DNA of 64,000 nucleotides from CAYSRC01 sp964446385 (GTDB lineage: Bacteria; Bacillota; Clostridia; Oscillospirales; Ruminococcaceae), in NCBI GenBank assembly GCA_964446385.1, contig CAYUOH010000012.1:3696-67695 (forward strand), written 5' to 3'. Below the pieces are notes generated by a model. That model saw only the letters and a list, made by a program, of their open reading frames with translations, ran no database searches and had not been told where the DNA came from. Made by a program: the position numbers and the translations under genes. Below are positions 51,694-60,700 of this stretch, piece after piece (position 1 is the stretch's first letter; every line of letters begins with the position of its first letter).

Positions 51694-52884
51694 TCAGAAC
51701 AGGCAGTAGACCTCTTTAAGCTTCTGCGCAAGGCCGAAGGCGTATGCGCGCAGCTCGGCAACATTGATGTCATCGGGATCCATACCGCGGAATTTGTTTA
51801 GCTTAACGCTGGGCGGGTTGTCCATGGGGACAAGTTCGTTGCATTCAAGGATATTGACGCAGATTTCGCAGGCTTCAAGCGTCTCGGACACAGAGGCGGC
51901 GGCATCCACCGAGAATATTCCAGTGCGCTGCAGCGTAAGGGCCTTCTTCACACGCTCCACGGCCATCTCGGCGTAGCCTTCACGGTTGCCTGCGGTGGGG
52001 ATGCGGCTTTCGGTTCGGTTGCGATAGAAACCGTGAATTGCGGCTATAATTCCCGGGTCGCGGACGGTTCCGTCGGGATAGACGATACCGTGCAGAGCTC
52101 CCCAGAATCCCTCGATAACAAGATCAAATATATAGTAGCCGTAGTTATATTTATCGCAGAACTGCAGCTCCAGGTCATAGGGATTGGCGCGGCCGAGACA
52201 GCCCATCTCAGTGTTCATAACGGGCTTGCCGCCTTCTTCAATACCTACCTGCCCCGCAAATGTATAGGTTTCGTTGATTTCGCGGCTGTTGGTCAGATAA
52301 TCGTGAAAACTGATTACGTCAACCAGGTCGCGGGTGGTTTCAAGATGTGCTTTCAGCTCGTGTCCGACCGTAATCGGTGTGTCGTCATCGGCCTCGCGTA
52401 CCATACCGACCAGAACGCGCAGATCTTTTTTAATATTATTGTAGCCGCGGATGTACTCCATCGGGCTCGCGAAACGGAGGTAGTTGTTGCAGAAGGGCTC
52501 GTTGCAGACATCCCACATGAACACGTTGGGCTCCGGCTTCAGCAGGGACACCATGGCGTTGATATAGGAGCGCTTCTGTTTGAATTCGTCGGGGGTAAGG
52601 GGCTCGTACTGTGCAATCCCGTTACCGTTGAACAGGATGGGCATCACCGAAAGATTGTGCTTCACGCACAGGCGGATGTAATCCAGGTTCAGCTTTTCCA
52701 TGGCAGCCGGGTCGCGGTACCAGGCTTGCTCCTGCATAAACAGGCGCACCGAGTTGAGGCCGATGCGCTCGGCATAGCCCAGCTCGCGGTCAAGCTGCTC
52801 AAGGCTCTTGCCGGGCCAGGGAGCATGGTGCACACCCTTGATGTTGCTGTAATCGGATGTTACGCGGTCTTTCCAGGTTTTCAT
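51694..52884 (-). CDS. Intracellular glycoside hydrolase, GH5-like (clan A)
   Basis: A 396-residue TIM-barrel hydrolase without a signal peptide. The acid/base Glu129 is in FMWDVCNEPF and the nucleophile Glu226 in VMNTEMGC, with the usual clan A spacing, and an ISFHDYL histidine between. This resembles GH5 and related families that act on beta-linked sugars such as mannans or beta-glucans. The ATG at 52884 has an AAGGAGG box six bases upstream; a start 18 codons earlier would overlap the polyferredoxin region. It is probably cytoplasmic, so it would act on imported oligosaccharides. Confidence 0.82.
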   Translation of the reverse strand: MKTWKDRVTSDYSNIKGVHHAPWPGKSLEQLDRELGYAERIGLNSVRLFMQEQAWYRDPAAMEKLNLDYIRLCVKHNLSVMPILFNGNGIAQYEPLTPDEFKQKRSYINAMVSLLKPEPNVFMWDVCNEPFCNNYLRFASPMEYIRGYNNIKKDLRVLVGMVREADDDTPITVGHELKAHLETTRDLVDVISFHDYLTNSREINETYTFAGQVGIEEGGKPVMNTEMGCLGRANPYDLELQFCDKYNYGYYIFDLVIEGFWGALHGIVYPDGTVRDPGIIAAIHGFYRNRTESRIPTAGNREGYAEMAVERVKKALTLQRTGIFSVDAAASVSETLEACEICVNILECNELVPMDNPPSVKLNKFRGMDPDDINVAELRAYAFGLAQKLKEVYCLF

Positions 52885-52938
52885 AACGGGCCTCCTTTTG
52901 GCTGGATGAATTATATTATATAGGATGTTCCCAACCAA

Positions 52939-54135
52939 TTAATCTGAATCTGTATACAAGGCATCCAAACTTTTTCTGACCTGCCCAAATTGCAATCCCT
53001 GATCTTCACAATATGATTTAACTGTTAACTGCAATTCGGGCATCTCGTCGCCAAAGACATCAGCGATATCTTTTTCCGTCAAGCCCATATTCAGCAGATC
53101 CTCAAAGGTAGTAAAACTGTCTATATTCCAAGATTCTTTTTCTTCACCGGTGACATACCCGGTGTTTATTTCCTTACCGGGCTCGGGACCGCCAGGTTGC
53201 CCCTCTGTGTTCCAAAGTCCGGCTAATTGCGCCGAAAATATTCCGCCGATCAATACAATGACAATAATGATCGCCAAAGTCATGCTTTTGATTTTTATCT
53301 TATTTTTAACTTTTAGTTTAGTTGATAACAGCAGAGTATCCTCAACGGGACAGGCGTTTTCGGATGAACATTCCAAACAGACGATACAATTGACATGGCG
53401 CACCGAATTTCGGCTGCTGATATCTATATTCATAGGGCAGACACGGTCACAGTTTTTACAATCGATACAGGTGCCGGTATCTCTTTTCAGAGAAAAAAGG
53501 CTTATTTTAGAGATTAATCCCAGAACCGCCCCAAAAGGACAAAGGTATTTGCACCAGGGTCGTTCGATCCATAAAGAAGCCAGCAAAACCAGAATCAACA
53601 TGATTATGGCACTGACTGCCACCTCACCGGTCCAGAATTGAAATAAAGCATTATATGGATCTACCGTTCTAAATACCAGCTGCGCTGTAGTAGCCGTGAC
53701 ATAGAGGACCCAAATCAATACGACATATCGGAGGTAACGCAAAACCTTATCGACCCTATCGGGTATGAAGTGATTATATTTTTTACCGAATAACTTCCTG
53801 CCAATTTTACCGATCCATTCCTGAACACTGCCCAGCGGGCAAACCCATCCGCAAAATACAGCGCCGAATAACAGTGTGAAGATCAGAACCAGAAACATCA
53901 GGACAAAAGAAGAATCATGGATTCGTTGGACATAACTGCCTTCCGTCAAGAATTTGTAAATGCTGACCACGCCACCGAAAGGGCAAACGGAATGAGTGCT
54001 GGCTTCGGACAGAAACGGCAAACCATGCCCAGAATCAACCAGTTCTTTATTGATAACGACCAAAGCGATTAATAACAGGAAAAATATCTGTACAATCATT
54101 CGCACGAGAGACCGTTTCTTTTTTGTCTTTTTCAC
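52939..54135 (-). CDS. Membrane polyferredoxin (NapH/YccM-type 4Fe-4S protein)
   Basis: A 398-residue protein with five or six membrane helices and NapH/NosR-type cysteine motifs: SVCPFGG, CGWVCPLG and CKYLCPFG at helix ends, then two [4Fe-4S] ferredoxin motifs (CIDCKNCDRVCPMN and CIVCLECSSENACP; about 215-260). A further helix and a short acidic helical domain (about 300-398) close the protein. It should pass electrons across or along the membrane. I chose the GTG at 54135, which has a GGGAGG box seven bases upstream, over an upstream TTG. No partner reductase, FMN-binding protein or maturation gene is next to it, so its role is unknown. Confidence 0.88.
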   Translation of the reverse strand: MKKTKKKRSLVRMIVQIFFLLLIALVVINKELVDSGHGLPFLSEASTHSVCPFGGVVSIYKFLTEGSYVQRIHDSSFVLMFLVLIFTLLFGAVFCGWVCPLGSVQEWIGKIGRKLFGKKYNHFIPDRVDKVLRYLRYVVLIWVLYVTATTAQLVFRTVDPYNALFQFWTGEVAVSAIIMLILVLLASLWIERPWCKYLCPFGAVLGLISKISLFSLKRDTGTCIDCKNCDRVCPMNIDISSRNSVRHVNCIVCLECSSENACPVEDTLLLSTKLKVKNKIKIKSMTLAIIIVIVLIGGIFSAQLAGLWNTEGQPGGPEPGKEINTGYVTGEEKESWNIDSFTTFEDLLNMGLTEKDIADVFGDEMPELQLTVKSYCEDQGLQFGQVRKSLDALYTDSD

Positions 54136-54277
54136 TTTTAATCCTCCCTCTTTTAACAATTATATCCAGCCTGACTATACGCCAGACTTTGATATTTAAG
54201 TCGTCCTGCGCAAATACATCAGGTGTGGTCACGCCTACAAATGAGTACCGCTGTGATGTAAACAGGTAAAAAATACA

Positions 54278-54406
54278 TTACAAACCGGGAACGTCACCTT
54301 CGTCTACTGTTCCTTCTTCTCCGCTGAGAGTAATGATATCTTTCCCCGTAAATAGGATTATCTCCATCTCGGGCTTTTCAAATTTGTTGTCTTTTTTATT
54401 ATCCAT
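54278..54406 (-). CDS. 42-residue peptide next to the InlB-type gene
   Basis: A 42-residue frame that starts at an ATG eight bases after a GGAGG box: MDNKKDNKFEKPEMEIILFT followed by GKDIITLSGEEGTVDEGDVP-GL. The basic start, a KPEMEIILF core with GKDIITLSG, and an acidic, glycine-rich end are like small clostridial proteins of the pattern KPxMEIIxFxxxDIITxSG that I have seen near surface proteins, whose role is not known. It lacks a signal peptide. It begins 29 bases after the InlB-repeat gene and shares its transcript. It could be a leader-type precursor peptide, but no maturation enzyme is adjacent. A longer frame (from 54502) overlaps the upstream gene and has no good start. Confidence 0.7.
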   Translation of the reverse strand: MDNKKDNKFEKPEMEIILFTGKDIITLSGEEGTVDEGDVPGL

Positions 54407-54434
54407 TTCTATATCCTCCGGGATTAAGTCTTTT

Positions 54435-56882
54435 TTAAGAAGCCTTGTAATATGATGACGTTTCCGAACTGTAGAATGTATTTTGTACACCGTCTTTCTC
54501 AACCGTTACAAATCCGACGGCGTAGTAGGTGCCCGGTTTATTTGTAACAAAGTTCAATGTGACATTGCCTGTTTGGGTCGTCAGACTGCTTGTGTAAACC
54601 CGCGCGCTTCCGTCAAGCGTCATATTGTCGCTGTTATCTTTATTGTAAATTATGCCGCAGGACACGACATTACCGGCTCCTTCGGGGACAACATAGGACA
54701 TCGTGATCCGGATTTTGTTGTATTCGCCTTCGGTGAATTCTTTGAATTCGGTAACGACAGCCGACGGATCATTTTTAAGGGGATTCTCCGGGTTGTCGTA
54801 GACAGCGATTATCGTAATATCACCGCCCGGGCGTATGGTGCATACTCTGCTGTCTGACAGGGTTTTTATTACATTTCCGTCGCTAAGCTTCCAGCAGTAG
54901 AAGGGTACGTCGGCAATTGCCGCATCGGCGGTGAATATCCTTGCATCACCTACGTTATAGATAAATTGCTCTTGAGACTTAAGGGTATTTCCGTCTGCAG
55001 CCTGATACAGTACCGTTACATTATAGGTTTCGGGGTTGTTGTATTCCACGTTTGCGGTTATCGGTAAACCGGTGCCGGACTTTGCAAGGTTTTCAATTTG
55101 TGCCAGGGCTTCGCTTTGCGTTTTAAAGCTTTGCCCGCCGATATTCCATCCGCTGAATGTATACCCGAGACGGGATGGTGGAACAGGCACAGAGGCTGTT
55201 TTTGTAATTATGCCGGCATCAATTATGACGGTATCCGCGGATATCAGAGAATTGGAGTTATTAAGGAATTTGACGGATACCTCACCTGTTCCCGGCTCTT
55301 CGTTGAAAACCACCGGTCTTACAAACATATCGCGAACAAGCATGAAGGTATAGACTTGTGTCCCCGACAGTTTGTTCCCTTTTTCATCTGCCCAGTACAG
55401 GAATGTTTCGTTCTCCGATTCGCTGTAATTTGCCGTTACCTTGACGGGGCCGTTTACAGCCGCTTCATAAACATTATCCGTACCTGAAACGTTGCCGGCT
55501 ACCGTTATATTTCCGGCATATCCGGAATCAACGGTCAAAAGGAATGGTATATTTGAAATAGATTCATAATACGCGGTAAGACTGACGTCTCCTGTTACTT
55601 CGAAGGAATAAATCGCATTACGGGATTTTTCGGTACTGCCTTCCTTCCATGCGATAAAACGGTAATTTGCAACATTCGACGCGACGACGGTCGCGGTCTC
55701 GCCGAGTGCGAAGCGTCCGCCGCCGATAAGCGCTGCAACAGGGCTCCCGCTGCAGTCCGAGGTGAGGGACACGATGTATTTTTGCTTAACTTCAATTTCT
55801 TTTCCCGAGGAATCCCAGGTCTGGAAACAGTCGCTTCCTTCATAATGGAAGTAATTGTTCAATCCGGCGCCCGGGTTGCTGCCGAAGTATCCGGATGTCA
55901 GCGTACGCGCAATCTCTTTTCCGTCGGAACTGTGTGTGGAATAATTGATGTCCGAACCAAAAAGATTACCTTCTACGGTTACCCCTGCGTTCCCGACAAT
56001 ATAAAGATTGCTTGGGGTATTATCGGCGCCTGTATTCCCGTAAATCTTTACAGGACCGGTTAATTTCAGTGAAGAATTGGATTCGAGACAGACTCCTGCC
56101 CCGTTTCCGCTGTAAGAACATCCGATGACAGTGACATTTTTTAATGTCAGCGTACACCCGGCGACGACTATTCCTCTCGCAGGGCCGTTGATTATTGCTC
56201 CGCCTCCGTCCGATGAATTATCGGTTATTAACGTGGGAGCAGAAATATACAGAATATAATTCTTATCTCCGGTACTTTCCTGCGTGCCGTCGACAGAGTG
56301 TCCGTTGAGATCTATTATCACGCCGGAGCTTATGTGAAGATTATTCTCTGTCACGTCGCTGTCCAGCCTTATTGTATCGCTGCCCGAATTGGCGGCAGTT
56401 ACGGCTTCGGCAAGAGTTTCATATGTGGAAACCAGATCGGTTTGACTGTGAAATACTTTTACCCACGTGGGATGCGCATCCTTATATATAAATCTGACAT
56501 CCGGATAGATGCTTTCATCTATCATCGAAGCCAGATCATCAGTGTAAAACGGCTGATACAACCACTGACTGTAATCGGTACTATAATAAAATACATTAAA
56601 ACCGGTGTTTTCTCTGTCCAAAGAACATATCAGATACGTCCCTTGTTCCAATCCCAGTGCAGCTGCTTCAGCTTCGGTAACCTCTGCCATGTCAGTTTGC
56701 GATGATTCTGCTAATAACGACGCAAGATTACGTATATGATCACCTGATCGTACTGGAATGTACTTAAACTCAGTGGTACCGGTGTCATCCTCCACGGCGA
56801 AGGCCGTAAAGGGAACAAGACTCAGCATCATGATTAATATAAGAATCTGCGCGATCAACCTGTTTATGCGGGTGATATGCAT
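54435..56882 (-). CDS. Secreted InlB-repeat/right-handed beta-helix protein
   Basis: An 815-residue secreted protein: signal peptide (about 1-29, QILILIMMLSLVPFTAFA), a parallel beta-helix-like part (about 155-330; TIRLDSDVTENNLHISSGVI), and several Listeria-Bacteroides-type repeats (YRFIAWKEGSTEKSRNAIYS; TFLYWADEKGNKLSGTQVY; GYTFSGWNIGGQSF). The C-terminus has no sortase motif, membrane helix or dockerin. It is likely an adhesin or matrix protein released to the surface. It is the first gene of the unit with the 42-residue peptide. Confidence 0.85.
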   Translation of the reverse strand: MHITRINRLIAQILILIMMLSLVPFTAFAVEDDTGTTEFKYIPVRSGDHIRNLASLLAESSQTDMAEVTEAEAAALGLEQGTYLICSLDRENTGFNVFYYSTDYSQWLYQPFYTDDLASMIDESIYPDVRFIYKDAHPTWVKVFHSQTDLVSTYETLAEAVTAANSGSDTIRLDSDVTENNLHISSGVIIDLNGHSVDGTQESTGDKNYILYISAPTLITDNSSDGGGAIINGPARGIVVAGCTLTLKNVTVIGCSYSGNGAGVCLESNSSLKLTGPVKIYGNTGADNTPSNLYIVGNAGVTVEGNLFGSDINYSTHSSDGKEIARTLTSGYFGSNPGAGLNNYFHYEGSDCFQTWDSSGKEIEVKQKYIVSLTSDCSGSPVAALIGGGRFALGETATVVASNVANYRFIAWKEGSTEKSRNAIYSFEVTGDVSLTAYYESISNIPFLLTVDSGYAGNITVAGNVSGTDNVYEAAVNGPVKVTANYSESENETFLYWADEKGNKLSGTQVYTFMLVRDMFVRPVVFNEEPGTGEVSVKFLNNSNSLISADTVIIDAGIITKTASVPVPPSRLGYTFSGWNIGGQSFKTQSEALAQIENLAKSGTGLPITANVEYNNPETYNVTVLYQAADGNTLKSQEQFIYNVGDARIFTADAAIADVPFYCWKLSDGNVIKTLSDSRVCTIRPGGDITIIAVYDNPENPLKNDPSAVVTEFKEFTEGEYNKIRITMSYVVPEGAGNVVSCGIIYNKDNSDNMTLDGSARVYTSSLTTQTGNVTLNFVTNKPGTYYAVGFVTVEKDGVQNTFYSSETSSYYKAS

Positions 56883-56978
56883 AAAATATCTCCGGGTGGA
56901 TGCAAAATTTTAGGCTATATGTACATGAAATATATTGTATCCTTTTCATAAGTGAAGTGCAATAAAAGACCTCCCAAT

Positions 56979-57024
56979 GAAGCGTTCACTTAGGGATTGA
57001 GTAAAAAACTAAGTGAACAGCTTC
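56979..57024. repeat. Long inverted repeat at the edge of the HsdR region
   Basis: GAAGCGTTCACTTAG (56979-56993) and CTAAGTGAACAGCTTC (57009-57024) are inverted copies with one extra base in the right arm and a 15-base loop holding AAAAAA. It lies in the 224-base gap between the InlB-type gene and the HsdR-linked membrane gene. It could be a terminator or a mobile-element end; no target duplication was identified. Confidence 0.65.
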
Positions 57025-57034
57025 AAACGGGGGC

Positions 57035-57089
57035 AAAAAGAGACCAGCCACTTTCAAGCGTAAATGCTTGTTGTGCTGGTCTTTTCAAC
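57035..57089 (-). terminator. Probable terminator after the HsdR-linked membrane gene
   Basis: On the minus strand AAAGACCAGC pairs with GCTGGTCTCTTTTT around an inner AAGC/GCTT stem, ending in a T-run, about 20 bases after the 57107 gene's stop. Confidence 0.75.
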
Positions 57090-57106
57090 GTTTTAGACGT
57101 GTTGAT

Positions 57107-57769
57107 CTAGAGTGGCTTGATTTCACTAACCATAGTATCAAGAACACTTTTTTGCAATTTAGTAATCTCTTGATAAAGGTCTGATTGTTTTTTGTTTAGG
57201 TGAAAGAAATTATAATTAACAACCTCGTACTCGTTGTACCCGATTTGCTCATTGGCACTTATTGCCGTCCTGCTACAGAGATCTTCAAACTGTTTTTCCT
57301 CAGCTTCTGTTGGTGAGTCGTCTTGAAGATATTCCACGTATTGGGACTTAACCTCATGAAAATCAGGCGTTTCTTCCAACAATGAGAAATATGAACTTAT
57401 GCTACTGTCGAGCTGTCTGACTTCAGCATATTTATTTTTCATCTCTATGAGGTTATCATTAAGGCGTTTTGAAAATAGTAATGAAGCTTTTCCTACAATC
57501 TCATTAATCTCTGGAGCCCAAACATTATCGGATTGCATACTATTGCCTGAACCTAAAAACTTCAAAACAGCTTTGGGCCAGCCTTTTGGACCATTAAAAT
57601 AGTCTTGGAGCTCTTTGTAAACTTCGAACTTTTTGTCAAATAAAGCTATTCGGTTTTGCTTTTTTGAAACACTGATTGATATCCAAATCGCTACACCAGA
57701 AATGAAGAGGCCCACGATGGACAATATTCCACTTATGAAGCCTTGGTTATTGTTCAAGCATTCTATCAT
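57107..57769 (-). CDS. Single-pass membrane protein linked to the HsdR fragment, unknown
   Basis: A 220-residue protein with one N-terminal membrane helix (about 13-34, ISGILSIVGLFISGVAIWIS) and a charged, helical cytoplasmic part of about 180 residues (SKKQNRIALFDKKFEVYKEL; KLQKSVLDTMVSEI at the end). No catalytic motif or family recognised. It starts 12 bases after the HsdR stop, so it is probably co-transcribed with it. Small membrane proteins of this kind are common in defence loci, but this is position-based inference only. Confidence 0.6.
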   Translation of the reverse strand: MIECLNNNQGFISGILSIVGLFISGVAIWISISVSKKQNRIALFDKKFEVYKELQDYFNGPKGWPKAVLKFLGSGNSMQSDNVWAPEINEIVGKASLLFSKRLNDNLIEMKNKYAEVRQLDSSISSYFSLLEETPDFHEVKSQYVEYLQDDSPTEAEEKQFEDLCSRTAISANEQIGYNEYEVVNYNFFHLNKKQSDLYQEITKLQKSVLDTMVSEIKPL

Positions 57770-57781
57770 TCGATTTACTCC

Positions 57782-60700
57782 TTATACTAACCCGAAATAT
57801 TTTTCAAAGAACTTCATCAGCTTCTCAATGACACTCTGCTTCTTAGCCGCTCTGTTACCACCACCGAAGCGTGATACCGGCGGCATGATCTTATCAATAT
57901 CAGTGCCGGTAGTCTTCAGTGTGCCATCGCGGAAGGAATTGTCAATGAACCGCTTTGTCTCTTCCTGCTTGAGCTTTTCTTCGCTGATGAGTACCGCTAG
58001 GTCGGCTTCCTTCTGCTCATGGACAAATTTACGCCAGTCCTCATCCACCTTAGTGGAAGCATTGACTGTGTCGATAAAGTGTTCAATAAGTTCCTTCTTG
58101 CTGCGAAGCTGGATGCTAGAATTGACCGCTTTATTGATCGAAACCAGAATGCTCTTATCTTCACAGTTGGAAGCATGATACTTAGCCACGAGCATGAGGA
58201 TGTAATCAATGTTGATCTCAATTTGCCGGATCAGCTCAATTTCAAATACGATATCGTCATTGATCTTTTCCTTGTCTGCAGTCTTATCCTTGGTGAATTC
58301 CTGATACAGGTCGATATAGACACTCTGATAGTCTTGATAGTCCCTGTTCGTCAGAATCTCATTACCTGAGAAGCTGTCGAAGGCAGTTAATATATTCTTA
58401 AGCCGTAGAATTGCACCAAACAATCGGATAAAATCTTTCTGATTCTGTTCTCCAATAATGGCTTGCCCTAGCGGGAAACGCTCGGTCAATTCATCAATCA
58501 ACTCGCTATAGCCTGGTTGATGCTTACCATTCTCATCAAATCCATTATAGTAAGCCTCGTAGTTTTTCAACAGGACGATGCTACCTGCATCCTTGTCACC
58601 GAACAAGGCGATAGCTTCATCTGTCTCTTGCTGCAGATCGCGGAAGCAGACAATATTGCCGTAGGTCTTTACCGAGTTTAGAATCCGGTTGGTACGTGAA
58701 AAGGCTTGAATCAAGCCATGCTGTTTCAGATTCTTATCTACCCACAGCGTATTAAGCGTCGTAGCATCAAATCCTGTCAGGAACATATTGACGACAACCA
58801 ACAGATCGACCTCGCGCCTTTTCATGCGCATTGATAGGTCCTTGTAGTAGTTCTGGAATTTATCCGAGGACGTATCGTAATTGACATTGAAGTCGGCATT
58901 GTAATCCGCGATTGCGGACTCCAGAAAATCTCTGGAAGATTGGTCCAGGCTGTCTGTGTCAAAACCTTCATCCGGGAATACATCCTCCGGATCAGCTTCA
59001 TTCGCACTGTAACTGAAGATGGTAGCCACATTGAGCTTGCGACCGCACTCTTTTAGCTGCTTTTTTAACTCGGTGTAATACATCCTCGCAACAGGAATTG
59101 AACTAGTCGCCAAAATGGAATTAAAGCCTGCTACCCTCTGTCCTTGCAATGAATAAAAGCTGCTACGCTTGGTTTTCTGATCAAAGTGTTCTAGGATATA
59201 GCTGACTACCTCGCGAATACGGTTCGGGTCCGCCATTGCCTTTTCAGTATCAATGGCGGAGACATTTTTATCCTTCACATCGTTTTTCATCTTCACTGTG
59301 TTGATGTAGTCAATACGGAAGGGTAACACATTTCCATCGTTGATGGCATCCACGATGGTATAGGTGTGAAGCTTTTCCCCAAACGCCTGTGGCGTAGTCC
59401 GCATAAGCGGATTACCACCATTACCGGCATTGGCCGCAAATATGGGTGTCCCTGTAAAGCCAAACAAATGATAATGCTTAAAAGACTTCACAATTTTGCT
59501 GTGCATATCACCAAACTGGGATCGGTGACATTCGTCAAAGATGATGACTACGTGCTTCTTAAAAACCTCATGGCCTTTATTTTTCGACACGAACACGTCT
59601 AGCTTTTGAATGGTCGTAATGATGATATGGGAAGTGTTATCCTCTAATTGTTTTTGCAGGATTCTAGTTGAGGTGTTGCTGTTAGCGGCACCCTTCTGGA
59701 AGCGATCATATTCCTTCATGGTCTGATAGTCCAGGTCTTTACGGTCAACGACAAACAGCACCTTATCTATGTAGGGTAATGCCGAAGCAATTTGAGCTGT
59801 TTTAAAGGAAGTCAGTGTTTTCCCGCTTCCGGTGGTATGCCAGATGTACCCGCCTGCCTCAAGAGTGCCTGTTTTCTTGTAATTGCTTGATATCTCAATC
59901 CGGGAGAGGATGCGCTCAGTAGCAGCGATCTGGTACGGACGCATGACCAGCAGCAAATCCTCTGAAGTGAAGACACAGTATTTCGTCAGCACATTTAGTA
60001 GCGTGTGCTTTGCCATAAAAGTCCTGGTAAAATCAACGAGATCCGCAATGGCTTTATTGGTTCCATCCGCCCAGTATGAGGTGAACTCAAAGCTGTTGCT
60101 GGTCCTTTTACTTTTTTTGCGCTCACCTTCAGCGTTTTCCTTCACATGGCTCGACCGGGTGGTGTTTGAATAATACTTGGTGTGGGTGCCATTGGCAATC
60201 GGTATGAATTCAACTGGTGACACCAGTCCGAATTTTTCAGTTTTTAACCGGGCCAGCGCTTCAAACCCGCAAACAGCATTTGACTTTAACTCTATAATAG
60301 GCTGATATTGCAAAAACAGTTTATCGTTGGTGTTTTTATCCGCTATACCCGCAAGAGCTTTCCTGATGTCTCCCTCACGGTTTATCTCAGCCTCCAGTTT
60401 CTCATTATAAAAACAAGCCCCAAAGTCTTTTTCCGAAACAGCAATTGACCTTTCTGATGCAATCAATAGCCTTTTCAAAAGCAAATCTACATCGATTTCA
60501 TCATCTTCCGGCTCAATTTCGAATATCCCAATCCCTCCGCCTATTCGTTCAGTTACTAATAAAGGTTCTAAGGATTTTGCAATGTCATTGCAAAATTCAA
60601 CCAGCTCGTTTTTGTTTTTGTAGTCAATGAGATAAAAGACAAATCGATTTTCATAGGTCTTAAACAATAGGCGAGTATCGGAGCAATACAAACTAAGTGT

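Noticed and set aside
57782..60190. A working type I restriction system
   Set aside because: The HsdR nuclease domain is missing and neither hsdM nor hsdS lies in the window, so only the motor part is present.
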